This document shows positions 1 to 5,565 of a stretch of DNA of 9,280 nucleotides, in pieces. The position numbers and the translations under genes were made by a program. Below the pieces are notes generated by a model, which saw nothing but the letters and a program-made list of their open reading frames with translations, did no database searches and was not told the DNA's origin. Position 1 is the first letter of the stretch. Each line of letters opens with the position of its first letter. Source of the DNA: Bacteroidales bacterium (GTDB taxonomy: Bacteria > Bacteroidota > Bacteroidia > Bacteroidales > SMBSF77); the NCBI GenBank assembly GCA_021106655.1, contig JAIOTT010000286.1, positions 1 to 9,280 on the forward strand. Direction: 5' to 3'.

Positions 1-1
1 C

Positions 2-163
2 GGAATCGTTGAGTTCAAAGAAGCAATGATCTTTGCTTTTTTAGGAACATTACGGATGCGTAACGAGATTAATTGTTTATGCTCTGTTACCGGAGCGATA
101 CATAATTCGTGCGGAGGCGTAATATTCTCCGGACTTCCTCCTAATAAACTCAAGGCACTCTGA
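2..163 (+). CDS. anmK: Anhydro-N-acetylmuramic acid kinase, C-terminal fragment (5' end outside window)
   Basis: The frame starting at base 2 is open for 53 codons and stops with TGA at 161-163; the gene begins before the window. AnmK phosphorylates and hydrolyses 1,6-anhydro-MurNAc to MurNAc-6-phosphate in cytoplasmic cell-wall recycling. I recognise the family's C-terminal signature: KEAMIFAFLG (residues 6-15 of the fragment), then a LRMRNE-type stretch, then SVTGA followed by a Gly-rich GGVIF end. AnmK proteins are usually around 350-380 residues, so this is roughly the last seventh. It converges on nhaD with only 23 bases between the two stops. The opposite strand is also open here but has no ATG in that frame and no family resemblance, so I read it as a shadow. 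Identification is from memory of the motif on a short fragment, so it is likely but not certain. Confidence 0.8.
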   Translation, partial: GIVEFKEAMIFAFLGTLRMRNEINCLCSVTGAIHNSCGGVIFSGLPPNKLKAL

Positions 164-167
164 GTGC
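155..167. terminator. Possible small hairpin between convergent anmK and nhaD
   Basis: GCACT-CTG-AGTGC is a perfect 5-bp stem with a 3-base loop. It overlaps the anmK stop codon and lies 20 bases beyond the nhaD stop. On the + strand a TTTTT run (184-188) follows about 16 bases later, too far for a classic intrinsic terminator. Placement between two convergent genes is what one expects of a bidirectional terminator, but the stem is short, so this is a weak call. Confidence 0.25.
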
Positions 168-186
168 TCCAGACTTTAAGTACTTT

Positions 187-1605
187 TTAATGCAATAAAA
201 TTGATTGGAAATAGTAGACTACAGCTCCTGCAAAGTAACCTAACAGAGCTAACAGACTAATTTTTTTCAGATACCATATAAAATCTATCTTTTCCATTCC
301 CATTGCAGCAACACCGGCAGCTGATCCGATTATCAATATACTTCCTCCTGTACCGGCACAATATGCAAGGAATTCCCAGAACAAACCATCAACCATAAAA
401 GCACTTGCATAAGCCTGTTCTGCAACAGGTAAGGCATTAACCATTTCAGGAGTTAATGTAGGATACATTCCCATAGCACCTGCAACAAGAGGAACATTGT
501 CAACAATAGATGACAGAACACCAATAGCAAGGTCAATAGCAAATATATTACCCAGGTGTTCATCAAGAAAACCAGCTAATAATTGTAACTGACCAGCAGA
601 TTGCATACTGGCCACAGCTGATAATATTCCAAGGAAGAAAAGCACTGTTGGGACATCCACTTTTCTTAAAATACTAATTACTGTCAAGTTTGGTCTGTTA
701 GCTCTTTTCTTACTTCTGTGCATAATTTCAGTGACAATCCACAATAATGCAAGCCCCTGAAGCATTCCAAGATAAGGAGGTAGGTGTGTAAGTGTTTTAA
801 AAACCGGGACAAATAACAATGATGCAACACCAAAAAAGAATATGAAATTTCGTTGCAGTGCAGTTATTCCTTCATACTCTCCGCCATTCTTTTCTGCTTC
901 AACAGGCCTGGTAACATTGCCTTTCATTGTAAATGATAATAATACTACTGGAACTACCATTGTAACCAGACTTGGAACAATAACCATCAGAATAATATTA
1001 ACAGTAGTTACCTGACCTCCGATCCATAACATAATGGTAGTAACATCTCCAATCGGTGACCATGCACCTCCGGCATTGGCGGCTAAAATAACCATGCTGG
1101 CAAAGAACCATCGTGTTTTCTTGTCCTCAATTATCTTACGCAAAAGCGCAACCATTACAATAGTTGTAGTAAGATTATCCAGGGCGGCTGACATGAAGAA
1201 TGTCAGAATACTGATAATCCATAAAAGCTTTACCTTATTTGTAGTCTTTATCTTATCCGTTATGATCTTGAAACCATCATGCTGATCAACAATCTCAACT
1301 ATGGTCATTGCACCTAAAAGAAAGAAAAGTATTGAGGATATCTCACCAAGATGATGTAACACTTCATGGTGAGCAATGAAGTTAATCATACCGTGATGAT
1401 TATTCTCTTCCGGATGATTAATTAAATATTCCATCCACGAACTACTGAAGCCAAGCTCTAAAATATCAGAAGATCCTACAATATAAACTACCCATGTTAA
1501 TGCCCCAATCAGTAGTGCAGAAGCTGCTTTATCAACTCTTAGGGGATGTTCAAGGGCAATAGCTGTATACCCCAGAACGAAAATCACTACCATTAAAATA
1601 AACAT
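187..1605 (-). CDS. nhaD: Na+/H+ antiporter, NhaD family (ion transporter superfamily)
   Basis: This 472-residue inner-membrane protein is full length for NhaD. The family exchanges cytoplasmic Na+ (or Li+) for external H+, supporting sodium tolerance and pH homeostasis. It is hydrophobic throughout, with about 12-13 likely membrane segments. Motifs I recognise: start MFILMVVIFVLGYTAIALEH; FFLLGAMTIVEIVDQHDGF (94-112); SAALDNLTTTIVM (139-151); NAGGAWSPIGDVTTIMLW (177-194); SSIVDNVPLVAGAMGM (365-380); GTGGSILIIGSAAGVAAMG (418-436). The two DN-containing motifs in opposite halves fit the inverted-repeat fold of the superfamily and probably contribute the ion site. Residues 64-85 form an unusually His-rich loop (7 His in 22 residues). 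The ATG at 1603-1605 is preferred because the protein starts exactly as its relatives do; there is no clear Shine-Dalgarno sequence, only a weak TTGAGAT. It is transcribed divergently from exbB and convergently with anmK, so it is probably monocistronic. Confidence 0.95.
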   Translation of the reverse strand: MFILMVVIFVLGYTAIALEHPLRVDKAASALLIGALTWVVYIVGSSDILELGFSSSWMEYLINHPEENNHHGMINFIAHHEVLHHLGEISSILFFLLGAMTIVEIVDQHDGFKIITDKIKTTNKVKLLWIISILTFFMSAALDNLTTTIVMVALLRKIIEDKKTRWFFASMVILAANAGGAWSPIGDVTTIMLWIGGQVTTVNIILMVIVPSLVTMVVPVVLLSFTMKGNVTRPVEAEKNGGEYEGITALQRNFIFFFGVASLLFVPVFKTLTHLPPYLGMLQGLALLWIVTEIMHRSKKRANRPNLTVISILRKVDVPTVLFFLGILSAVASMQSAGQLQLLAGFLDEHLGNIFAIDLAIGVLSSIVDNVPLVAGAMGMYPTLTPEMVNALPVAEQAYASAFMVDGLFWEFLAYCAGTGGSILIIGSAAGVAAMGMEKIDFIWYLKKISLLALLGYFAGAVVYYFQSILLH

Positions 1606-1632
1606 ATCTCAATATTTTGATTAATTAAGCTG

Positions 1633-1640
1633 CAAAAGTA
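1633..1640 (-). promoter_or_regulatory. Candidate Bacteroidota -7 promoter element of nhaD
   Basis: Read on the minus strand this is TACTTTTG, an exact match to the Bacteroidota -7 consensus TAnnTTTG. It ends 27 bases upstream of the nhaD ATG, which would give a leader of roughly 20 bases. I could not find a convincing TTTG -33 element 19-21 bases further upstream; only a TGG-type match at the wrong spacing is present. That keeps the call tentative. Confidence 0.35.
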
Positions 1641-1655
1641 TAAAAGTTTTTATAC
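1638..1655. repeat. 18-base dyad overlapping the nhaD promoter candidate
   Basis: GTATAAAA-GT-TTTTATAC is a perfect 8+8 inverted repeat around a 2-base centre. It overlaps the upstream half of the candidate nhaD -7 box. The position suits an operator for a dimeric repressor, but it is entirely A/T apart from its ends, so chance is a real alternative in such AT-rich DNA. Confidence 0.35.
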
Positions 1656-1702
1656 CAGTGATTATTTTTTAATAAAATGTTTAATTGTAATATGAAAAGG
1701 CT

Positions 1703-1726
1703 AAGGTTGAGGAAGGCCTCAGTCTT
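1703..1726. repeat. 10-bp stem-loop of unknown role in the nhaD-exbB spacer
   Basis: AAGGTTGAGG (1703-1712) pairs with CCTCAGTCTT (1717-1726) across an AAGG loop. There are eight Watson-Crick pairs and two adjacent G-T wobbles, without bulges. It is the most GC-rich spot in the spacer. No T-run follows on the + strand (TGATATAATA); on the minus strand AGCCTTTTC follows, a poor T-tract. It could be a structured leader of the exbB message, a terminator of an unannotated short transcript, or a protein site. Confidence 0.4.
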
Positions 1727-1909
1727 TGATATAATAAATCCTCCGAGTATCAGTTTATATTAACATAGAACTGTTAAAAAATAAACCCAAACTTATATTG
1801 AGAGATATGCAATATGCTTACTTTTAGAGTTTAATATTATAGTAGCTTATTGCTACAAAGAAAAAAAAGTTATTTGTTAAATAAGGTATAACTAATCACT
1901 AACATAAAC

Positions 1910-2617
1910 ATGGGAATATTATTGCAAATCACACAGGCAGGGGAACAACTCACCGACACCATCGCTAATGCGGCCGGTCAAATACCAACAGAAGTTACAC
2001 TTTCAATATGGGAGCTATCGCAAAAAGGCGGATGGATAATGGCGATACTGGGAGTGTTTTCTATTATTGCAATTTACATTTTTATTGAACGTTTTCTGAT
2101 CATAAATAAAGCCTCCAAAGAAGAATACAACTTCATGAATAACATCAAGGATTTTATCCATGATGGCAGGATAGATTCAGCTGTTTCATTATCAAAAAAC
2201 AATACAACTCCTATCGCAAGAATGATAGAAAAAGGATTGTCACGTATCGGTAAACCCCTGAATGACATTAATGCTGCTATTGAAAATACCGGCAAATTAG
2301 AAGTTTCCAAACTGGAGAAAAATATTGCTACTCTTGCAACCATTTCAGGTGCCGCTCCAATGCTTGGCTTCCTTGGAACTGTGATAGGGATGATCAGGGC
2401 ATTTTACGATATGGCTAATGCAGGGAATAATATTGATATTGCATTACTTTCTAATGGAATCTATCAGGCAATGATAACCACGGTTGCAGGACTAATCGTT
2501 GGTATTGTTGGTTATATCTGCTATAATATTCTTGTTGCAAGGATACATAAACTTGATTTTATTATGGAAGCTCGCTCAACGGAATTCACGGATTTACTTC
2601 ATGAACCGGCTAAATAA
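1910..2617 (+). CDS. exbB: MotA/TolQ/ExbB proton channel family protein
   Basis: This 235-residue inner-membrane protein is a usual length for the family. With ExbD it forms the channel that turns the proton gradient into work on TonB. Predicted layout: a periplasmic N-terminal stretch (1-40); TM1 at 41-64 (GGWIMAILGVFSIIAIYIFI); a cytoplasmic domain (about 65-138) with STPIARMIEKG-like sequence at 98-109 and the conserved LEKNIATLATISGAAP (135-150); TM2 about 141-163 containing MLGFLGTVIGM; and TM3 about 186-210 containing TTVAGLIVGIVGYICYN. At residue 186 there is Gln (codon CAG, 2465-2467) where my hand alignment places the functionally important Glu176 of E. coli ExbB. The start is the ATG at 1910, in keeping with Bacteroidota relatives that begin with a short LLQI stretch; no Shine-Dalgarno sequence is visible. 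It is first in the exbB-exbD-tonB-folC cluster, separated from exbD by 150 bases. Confidence 0.93.
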   Translation: MGILLQITQAGEQLTDTIANAAGQIPTEVTLSIWELSQKGGWIMAILGVFSIIAIYIFIERFLIINKASKEEYNFMNNIKDFIHDGRIDSAVSLSKNNTTPIARMIEKGLSRIGKPLNDINAAIENTGKLEVSKLEKNIATLATISGAAPMLGFLGTVIGMIRAFYDMANAGNNIDIALLSNGIYQAMITTVAGLIVGIVGYICYNILVARIHKLDFIMEARSTEFTDLLHEPAK

Positions 2618-2626
2618 ATTAATATT

Positions 2627-2713
2627 CCACTAAGGCTACAAGACACTAAGCTTACACAAAGAGCGGTTTGTATTAACATTTAAGTGAATCTTAGTGCCTT
2701 TGAGACTTGGTGG
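2627..2713. repeat. Long imperfect inverted repeat (palindromic element) between exbB and exbD
   Basis: The arm at 2627-2650 (starts CCACTAAGG, ends GACACTAAG) and the arm at 2690-2713 (starts CTTAGTGCC, ends TTGGTGG) are inverted copies: 19 of 24 positions pair. Nested inside, ACAAA (2656-2660) can pair with TTTGT (2667-2671). The CACTAAG / CTTAGTG wording resembles palindromic intergenic repeats that I have seen scattered in Bacteroidota genomes, but I cannot count copies here. It could fold as an RNA cruciform in the exbB-exbD transcript and act in mRNA stability or partial termination. There is no T-run after the right arm (CAAGAAAAAGG), so it is not a classical terminator. Confidence 0.6.
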
Positions 2714-2767
2714 CAAGAAAAAGGTAAAAACAAATAATAAAACCAGGAAAAATAACATTATTAACAT

Positions 2768-3181
2768 ATGGCTATACAAACAAGAAATAAAAGAAGCCTT
2801 GAGTTCAACACTGCCTCCATGTCAGATCTGGTGTTTTTACTGCTGATATTTTTCATGCTTACTTCTACACTTGTTGCCCCGAATGCAATAAAATTACTCC
2901 TGCCAAGCAGTCATAGTAAAACCATGGCTAAACAAACCCTCACAGTTTATATTAACGATCAGTTTTTATATTATTTAAATGAACACCAGGTTGATGAAAA
3001 TGCCCTTCAGGATGAGATTGATCTTAAGCTTGCAGGACAAATGGATGGATCGGTTGTTCTGAGAGCAGATCAATCAGTACCAATACAATATGTTGTTAAT
3101 GTAATTGATGCTGTTAATAATATTAATGTACTATATAAAACAAAACATAAAGTAATTCTTGCCACTAAACCTTCCAGATAA
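2768..3181 (+). CDS. exbD: Biopolymer transport protein ExbD/TolR family
   Basis: This 137-residue protein is normal for ExbD. It has a single membrane helix at about 21-36 (LVFLLLIFFMLTSTLV) preceded by a short cytoplasmic tail and followed by a periplasmic domain (about 45-137). The motif NTASMSDLVFLLLIFFM contains Asp20, matching the essential transmembrane Asp25 of E. coli ExbD that is protonated during channel cycling. The periplasmic part shows the usual pattern LTVYIND....Y, VVLRADQSVPIQYVVNVIDA (96-115) and a C-terminal VILATKP. It works with ExbB upstream and TonB downstream. The ATG at 2768 has an AGGAAA about 15 bases upstream, too far to be a convincing ribosome site. Its stop is 2 bases before the tonB start, so the two are almost certainly translationally coupled. 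Confidence 0.93.
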   Translation: MAIQTRNKRSLEFNTASMSDLVFLLLIFFMLTSTLVAPNAIKLLLPSSHSKTMAKQTLTVYINDQFLYYLNEHQVDENALQDEIDLKLAGQMDGSVVLRADQSVPIQYVVNVIDAVNNINVLYKTKHKVILATKPSR

Positions 3182-3183
3182 TA

Positions 3184-3987
3184 ATGGAATCTAAAAAGGA
3201 TAAAATAAAAGGAATAATCGGGACAGTACTTGTTCATTTAGTGGTATTGCTGGCATTGATATTTTTTGGTCTGACTGCCCCTTTCCCTCCACCCGGAGAA
3301 GAAGGAGTCGAAGTTAACCTCGGGTATAGTGATGAGGGAATGGGTACAATACAACAAGACCAACAAGCTCCCGTCAAGGAAGTATCACCACCTGAACCAA
3401 AAACTTCAACAAAAGCCAAGGATGAAATAATTACCCAGGAAACTGAAGAAGCTCCGGCAATAGAAAAAAAAGTAAAAAATCCTGAAAAAGAGAAAAATAA
3501 AACCAAGAAAGAAGTTAAAGAAACTCCTAAAGAAGAAACAAAAGTTGAGCCCGAGAAGCCCAAAGTAAATCCGAATGCACTTTATACAGGCAAAAGCGAC
3601 AAAACCTCAGAGGGCAGCGATGAAGGAGAAACAGGACAAACCGGCGATCAGGGAAATCCATTTGGCTCAAAAGATGTAAAAACTCATGATGGAAGCGGAG
3701 GTGCAGGAAATGGTATCTCTTTTAGCCTTGGAGGAAGATCAGCTAAACATTTACCTAAACCGGAATATAATTCTAAAGAGCAAGGTAAAATCGTTGTCTC
3801 TATCTGGGTAAATAAAAACGGTGTTGTAACAAAAGCCATGGCAGGAGCCAAAGGCACAACAATATCTGACCTGAGCCTGCAAAATTTAACTGAAAGGGCT
3901 GCGCTGAAAGCAAGATTTAGTGCTGATCCTAATGCCGCCGAAATCCAAAAAGGAACTATCACCTACAACTTTATTCTGCTGAATTAA
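3184..3987 (+). CDS. tonB: Energy transducer TonB
   Basis: This 267-residue protein links the ExbB/ExbD motor to TonB-dependent outer-membrane receptors. It has a cytoplasmic Lys-rich start (MESKKDKIKG), one membrane anchor at 11-30 with His18 preceded by Thr14, matching the SxxxH motif of E. coli TonB (Ser16/His20), and a proline patch (PFPPPGEE, 33-40). A long charged Lys/Glu/Pro linker (about 60-130) can span the periplasm; a Gly/Ser/Asp-rich segment (about 137-185) follows. The C-terminal TonB domain (about 188-267) has PKPEYNSKEQGKIVVSIWVN, the GTT near 224-226 and a closing GTITYNFIL. The linker's codons are very A-rich (AAA/GAA), which explains the apparent long shadow frames on the other strand. 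The ATG follows the exbD stop by 2 bases, and the stop overlaps the folC start by 1 base (TAATG). Confidence 0.92.
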   Translation: MESKKDKIKGIIGTVLVHLVVLLALIFFGLTAPFPPPGEEGVEVNLGYSDEGMGTIQQDQQAPVKEVSPPEPKTSTKAKDEIITQETEEAPAIEKKVKNPEKEKNKTKKEVKETPKEETKVEPEKPKVNPNALYTGKSDKTSEGSDEGETGQTGDQGNPFGSKDVKTHDGSGGAGNGISFSLGGRSAKHLPKPEYNSKEQGKIVVSIWVNKNGVVTKAMAGAKGTTISDLSLQNLTERAALKARFSADPNAAEIQKGTITYNFILLN

Positions 3988-5273
3988 TGAACTACCACCA
4001 AACACTGGACTACATGTTCAGCCAGTTACCTATGTTTCAACGTGTAGGCCAGGCTGCATATAAGGCCAATCTCAATAATACAATTGCTATTTGCAAGATT
4101 CTGGATAATCCTTACAACAACTACCCCTCCATTCATATTGCCGGTACCAATGGCAAAGGATCTACTTCACACTTCTTAGCATCAATATTACAATCAAATG
4201 GTTTGAAAGTTGGATTATATACCTCTCCTCATCTAAAAGATTTCAGGGAAAGAATAAAAATCAATGGCAGAAAGATCCTGAGGTCTGAGGTAATTAAGTT
4301 TATAGCTACTTATAAGACTGCCTTTCAGGAAATAAAACCCTCATTTTTTGAAATGACAGCTGCTTTAGCTTTTAAATATTTTTCTGATGAAAAAGTTGAT
4401 ATCGCAATTATTGAAACAGGCATGGGCGGAAGACTTGATTCTACTAATGTGATTAATCCAATAGTATCTGTTATTACTAATATTGGCCTGGATCATACAC
4501 AATTCCTGGGAAATACATTACAAGAGATCGCGGCAGAAAAAGCAGCTATTATAAAGCTGGAAATACCCGTCGTAATCGGTGAAGAACAAAGCTCAGTAAA
4601 AAATATCTTCATTGATGAGGCAAAAAAGAATAACTCTCCCTTATATTTTGCAGATAGCAATTATAAAGCAAAAAATATCAGGATAACCGGAAATGTAGTC
4701 CAACGATTATCGATGGACATTTATAAAAATGATCAGCTAATTCTTAAAAACCTCAAATCGGAACTTACAGCCGGATACCAGGTGAAGAATATTATCTGCG
4801 CTCTTCAGGTTCTGGAACTCCTGAACTATAATTTATGGGAAATGAGTATTTTCCATGGAATAAGTACTGTAGTCAGGAGGACAGGTATTAACGGAAGATG
4901 GCAAATAATTGCCAGATCACCCTTAACAATATGCGACATTGCACATAATTCTGATGGTATAAAAAATGTAATTCAACTAATACAAAATACTCCTCACAAT
5001 CAACTTCACTTTGTTTACGGAACTGTAAAGGACAAGAGTACATCCGGCATAATGAAGCTATTACCCAAAGATGCAATATATTATTTCTGCAAGGCTGATA
5101 TTCCCAGAGCCCTTGATCAACATCAATTATTCAAACTCGCCAGCAGTTCCGGACTAAAAGGCGAAGCATATCCATCTGTAGAAGATGCTCTGAATTCGGC
5201 CCGCTCAAGAGCAAAAAAAGATGACCTGATATTCATTGGTGGAAGTACATTTGTAGTTGCAGAGATCTTATGA
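3987..5273 (+). CDS. folC: Bifunctional folylpolyglutamate synthase / dihydrofolate synthase
   Basis: This 428-residue cytoplasmic Mur-ligase-family enzyme is full length. It adds glutamate to dihydropteroate and then to folates, using ATP through an acyl-phosphate. Visible motifs: P-loop IAGTNGKGST (51-60); LYTSPHL (77-83), folate-loop region; ETGMGGRLDSTN (143-154); ITNIGLDHTQFLG (163-175), whose His170 is expected to bind Mg2+; EIAAEKAAIIK (180-190), with the lysine normally carbamylated in this superfamily; GRW (303-305); DIAHN (317-321); VYGTVKDK (343-350); and the C-terminal FIGGSTFVVAE (416-426). After DIAHN the residue is Ser322 where Pro or Glu is common; this is probably tolerated. 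The ATG overlaps the tonB stop (TAATG), which points to translational coupling, although folate metabolism has no direct role in TonB energy transfer. Confidence 0.95.
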   Translation: MNYHQTLDYMFSQLPMFQRVGQAAYKANLNNTIAICKILDNPYNNYPSIHIAGTNGKGSTSHFLASILQSNGLKVGLYTSPHLKDFRERIKINGRKILRSEVIKFIATYKTAFQEIKPSFFEMTAALAFKYFSDEKVDIAIIETGMGGRLDSTNVINPIVSVITNIGLDHTQFLGNTLQEIAAEKAAIIKLEIPVVIGEEQSSVKNIFIDEAKKNNSPLYFADSNYKAKNIRITGNVVQRLSMDIYKNDQLILKNLKSELTAGYQVKNIICALQVLELLNYNLWEMSIFHGISTVVRRTGINGRWQIIARSPLTICDIAHNSDGIKNVIQLIQNTPHNQLHFVYGTVKDKSTSGIMKLLPKDAIYYFCKADIPRALDQHQLFKLASSSGLKGEAYPSVEDALNSARSRAKKDDLIFIGGSTFVVAEIL

Positions 5274-5278
5274 AGGAG

Positions 5279-5299
5279 GGGATGGCGTCCCTTTGTTTA
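5279..5299 (+). terminator. Weak rho-independent terminator candidate after folC
   Basis: GGGA (5279-5282) pairs with TCCC (5288-5291) around TGGCG. A one-base bulge lets the stem extend by AGGGA/TCCCT. It is followed by TTTGTTTATTTC, a broken T-tract, and begins 6 bases after the folC stop. Position and shape suit a terminator for the exbB-folC unit, but the stem is short. Confidence 0.4.
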
Positions 5300-5479
5300 T
5301 TTCTGATGAAATTAAAGCAACCATTATATCACTTTTTGTGTCTATTCTATGATTCATTTTTAGGGTGAATTAGAATGATTATATTTCAACAGAAAATTAA
5401 TTTATTAATACTAATAACAATCAATCCATCAGGATCTTAAAAAAGCTTAAAATTATTCGTTTTGAGTAAGATAATCGTT

Positions 5480-5498
5480 GCAAATATCAATATTTTGC
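5480..5498. repeat. Short near-palindrome upstream of the surface protein gene
   Basis: GCAAATAT (5480-5487) and ATATTTTGC (5490-5498) are inverted copies with one extra T, separated by CA. It lies about 70 bases upstream of the ATG at 5566, in the likely promoter area. It could be a regulator site or a chance feature of AT-rich DNA. Confidence 0.3.
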
Positions 5499-5565
5499 AT
5501 AATTTTACGGATTATTTTTTTATACTGCTTGAATCATCAGAAAATTATTATCTAATTAAAATCAA

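Larger units (their letters stand above)
1606..1909. other. 304-base divergent intergenic region between nhaD and exbB
   Basis: This AT-rich spacer must hold the 5' regions of nhaD (leftward) and exbB (rightward). I see no coding frame. It contains a candidate nhaD -7 element (1633-1640), a dyad (1638-1655), a 10-bp hairpin (1703-1726), a direct repeat of ATATGC (1805-1810 and 1812-1817), and a 5-bp hairpin GTAGC-TTATT-GCTAC (1842-1856) followed by an A-rich run. For exbB the best promoter guess is GTTATTTG (1869-1876), with TTG 16 bases upstream. This matches the Bacteroidota TTTG / TAnnTTTG consensus only poorly, so I do not list it separately. Confidence 0.6.
5274..5565. other. 292-base AT-rich spacer between folC and the large surface protein gene
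   Basis: No convincing gene is seen. It begins with a G-rich hairpin right after the folC stop, then becomes strongly AT-rich with many short homopolymer runs. It should contain the promoter of the gene at 5566. TTTG at 5461-5464 and TTG at 5478-5480 could serve as -33 boxes, but I find no matching TAnnTTTG at the right spacing (the nearest, TATTTTG at 5491-5497, is one base short). No Shine-Dalgarno sequence precedes the ATG at 5566; the A-rich leader (TTAAAATCAA) is typical of Bacteroidota. Confidence 0.5.

Noticed and set aside
1..186. Minus-strand frame open for about 62 codons just downstream of nhaD
   Set aside because: No ATG start in the frame and no family resemblance; the + strand frame carries clear AnmK C-terminal motifs.
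1034..1285. 83-codon + strand frame inside nhaD
   Set aside because: Antisense shadow of strongly conserved NhaD motifs; composition unlike a real protein.
2074..2343. 89-codon minus-strand frame inside exbB
   Set aside because: Fully inside a confident ExbB gene on the other strand, with no recognisable features.
3234..3962. Two minus-strand frames inside tonB
   Set aside because: They arise from the A-rich Lys/Glu linker and Gly-rich region, which read as Phe/Ser/Leu-rich sequence on the other strand.
4888..5076. 62-codon minus-strand frame inside folC
   Set aside because: Overlaps conserved FolC motifs (GRW, DIAHN, VYGTVKDK); a shadow.
5282..5368. 28-codon ATG frame preceded by AGGAGGGG after folC
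   Set aside because: The Shine-Dalgarno-like run abuts the ATG with no spacing and is better explained as the stem of a terminator; the peptide shows no recognisable pattern.
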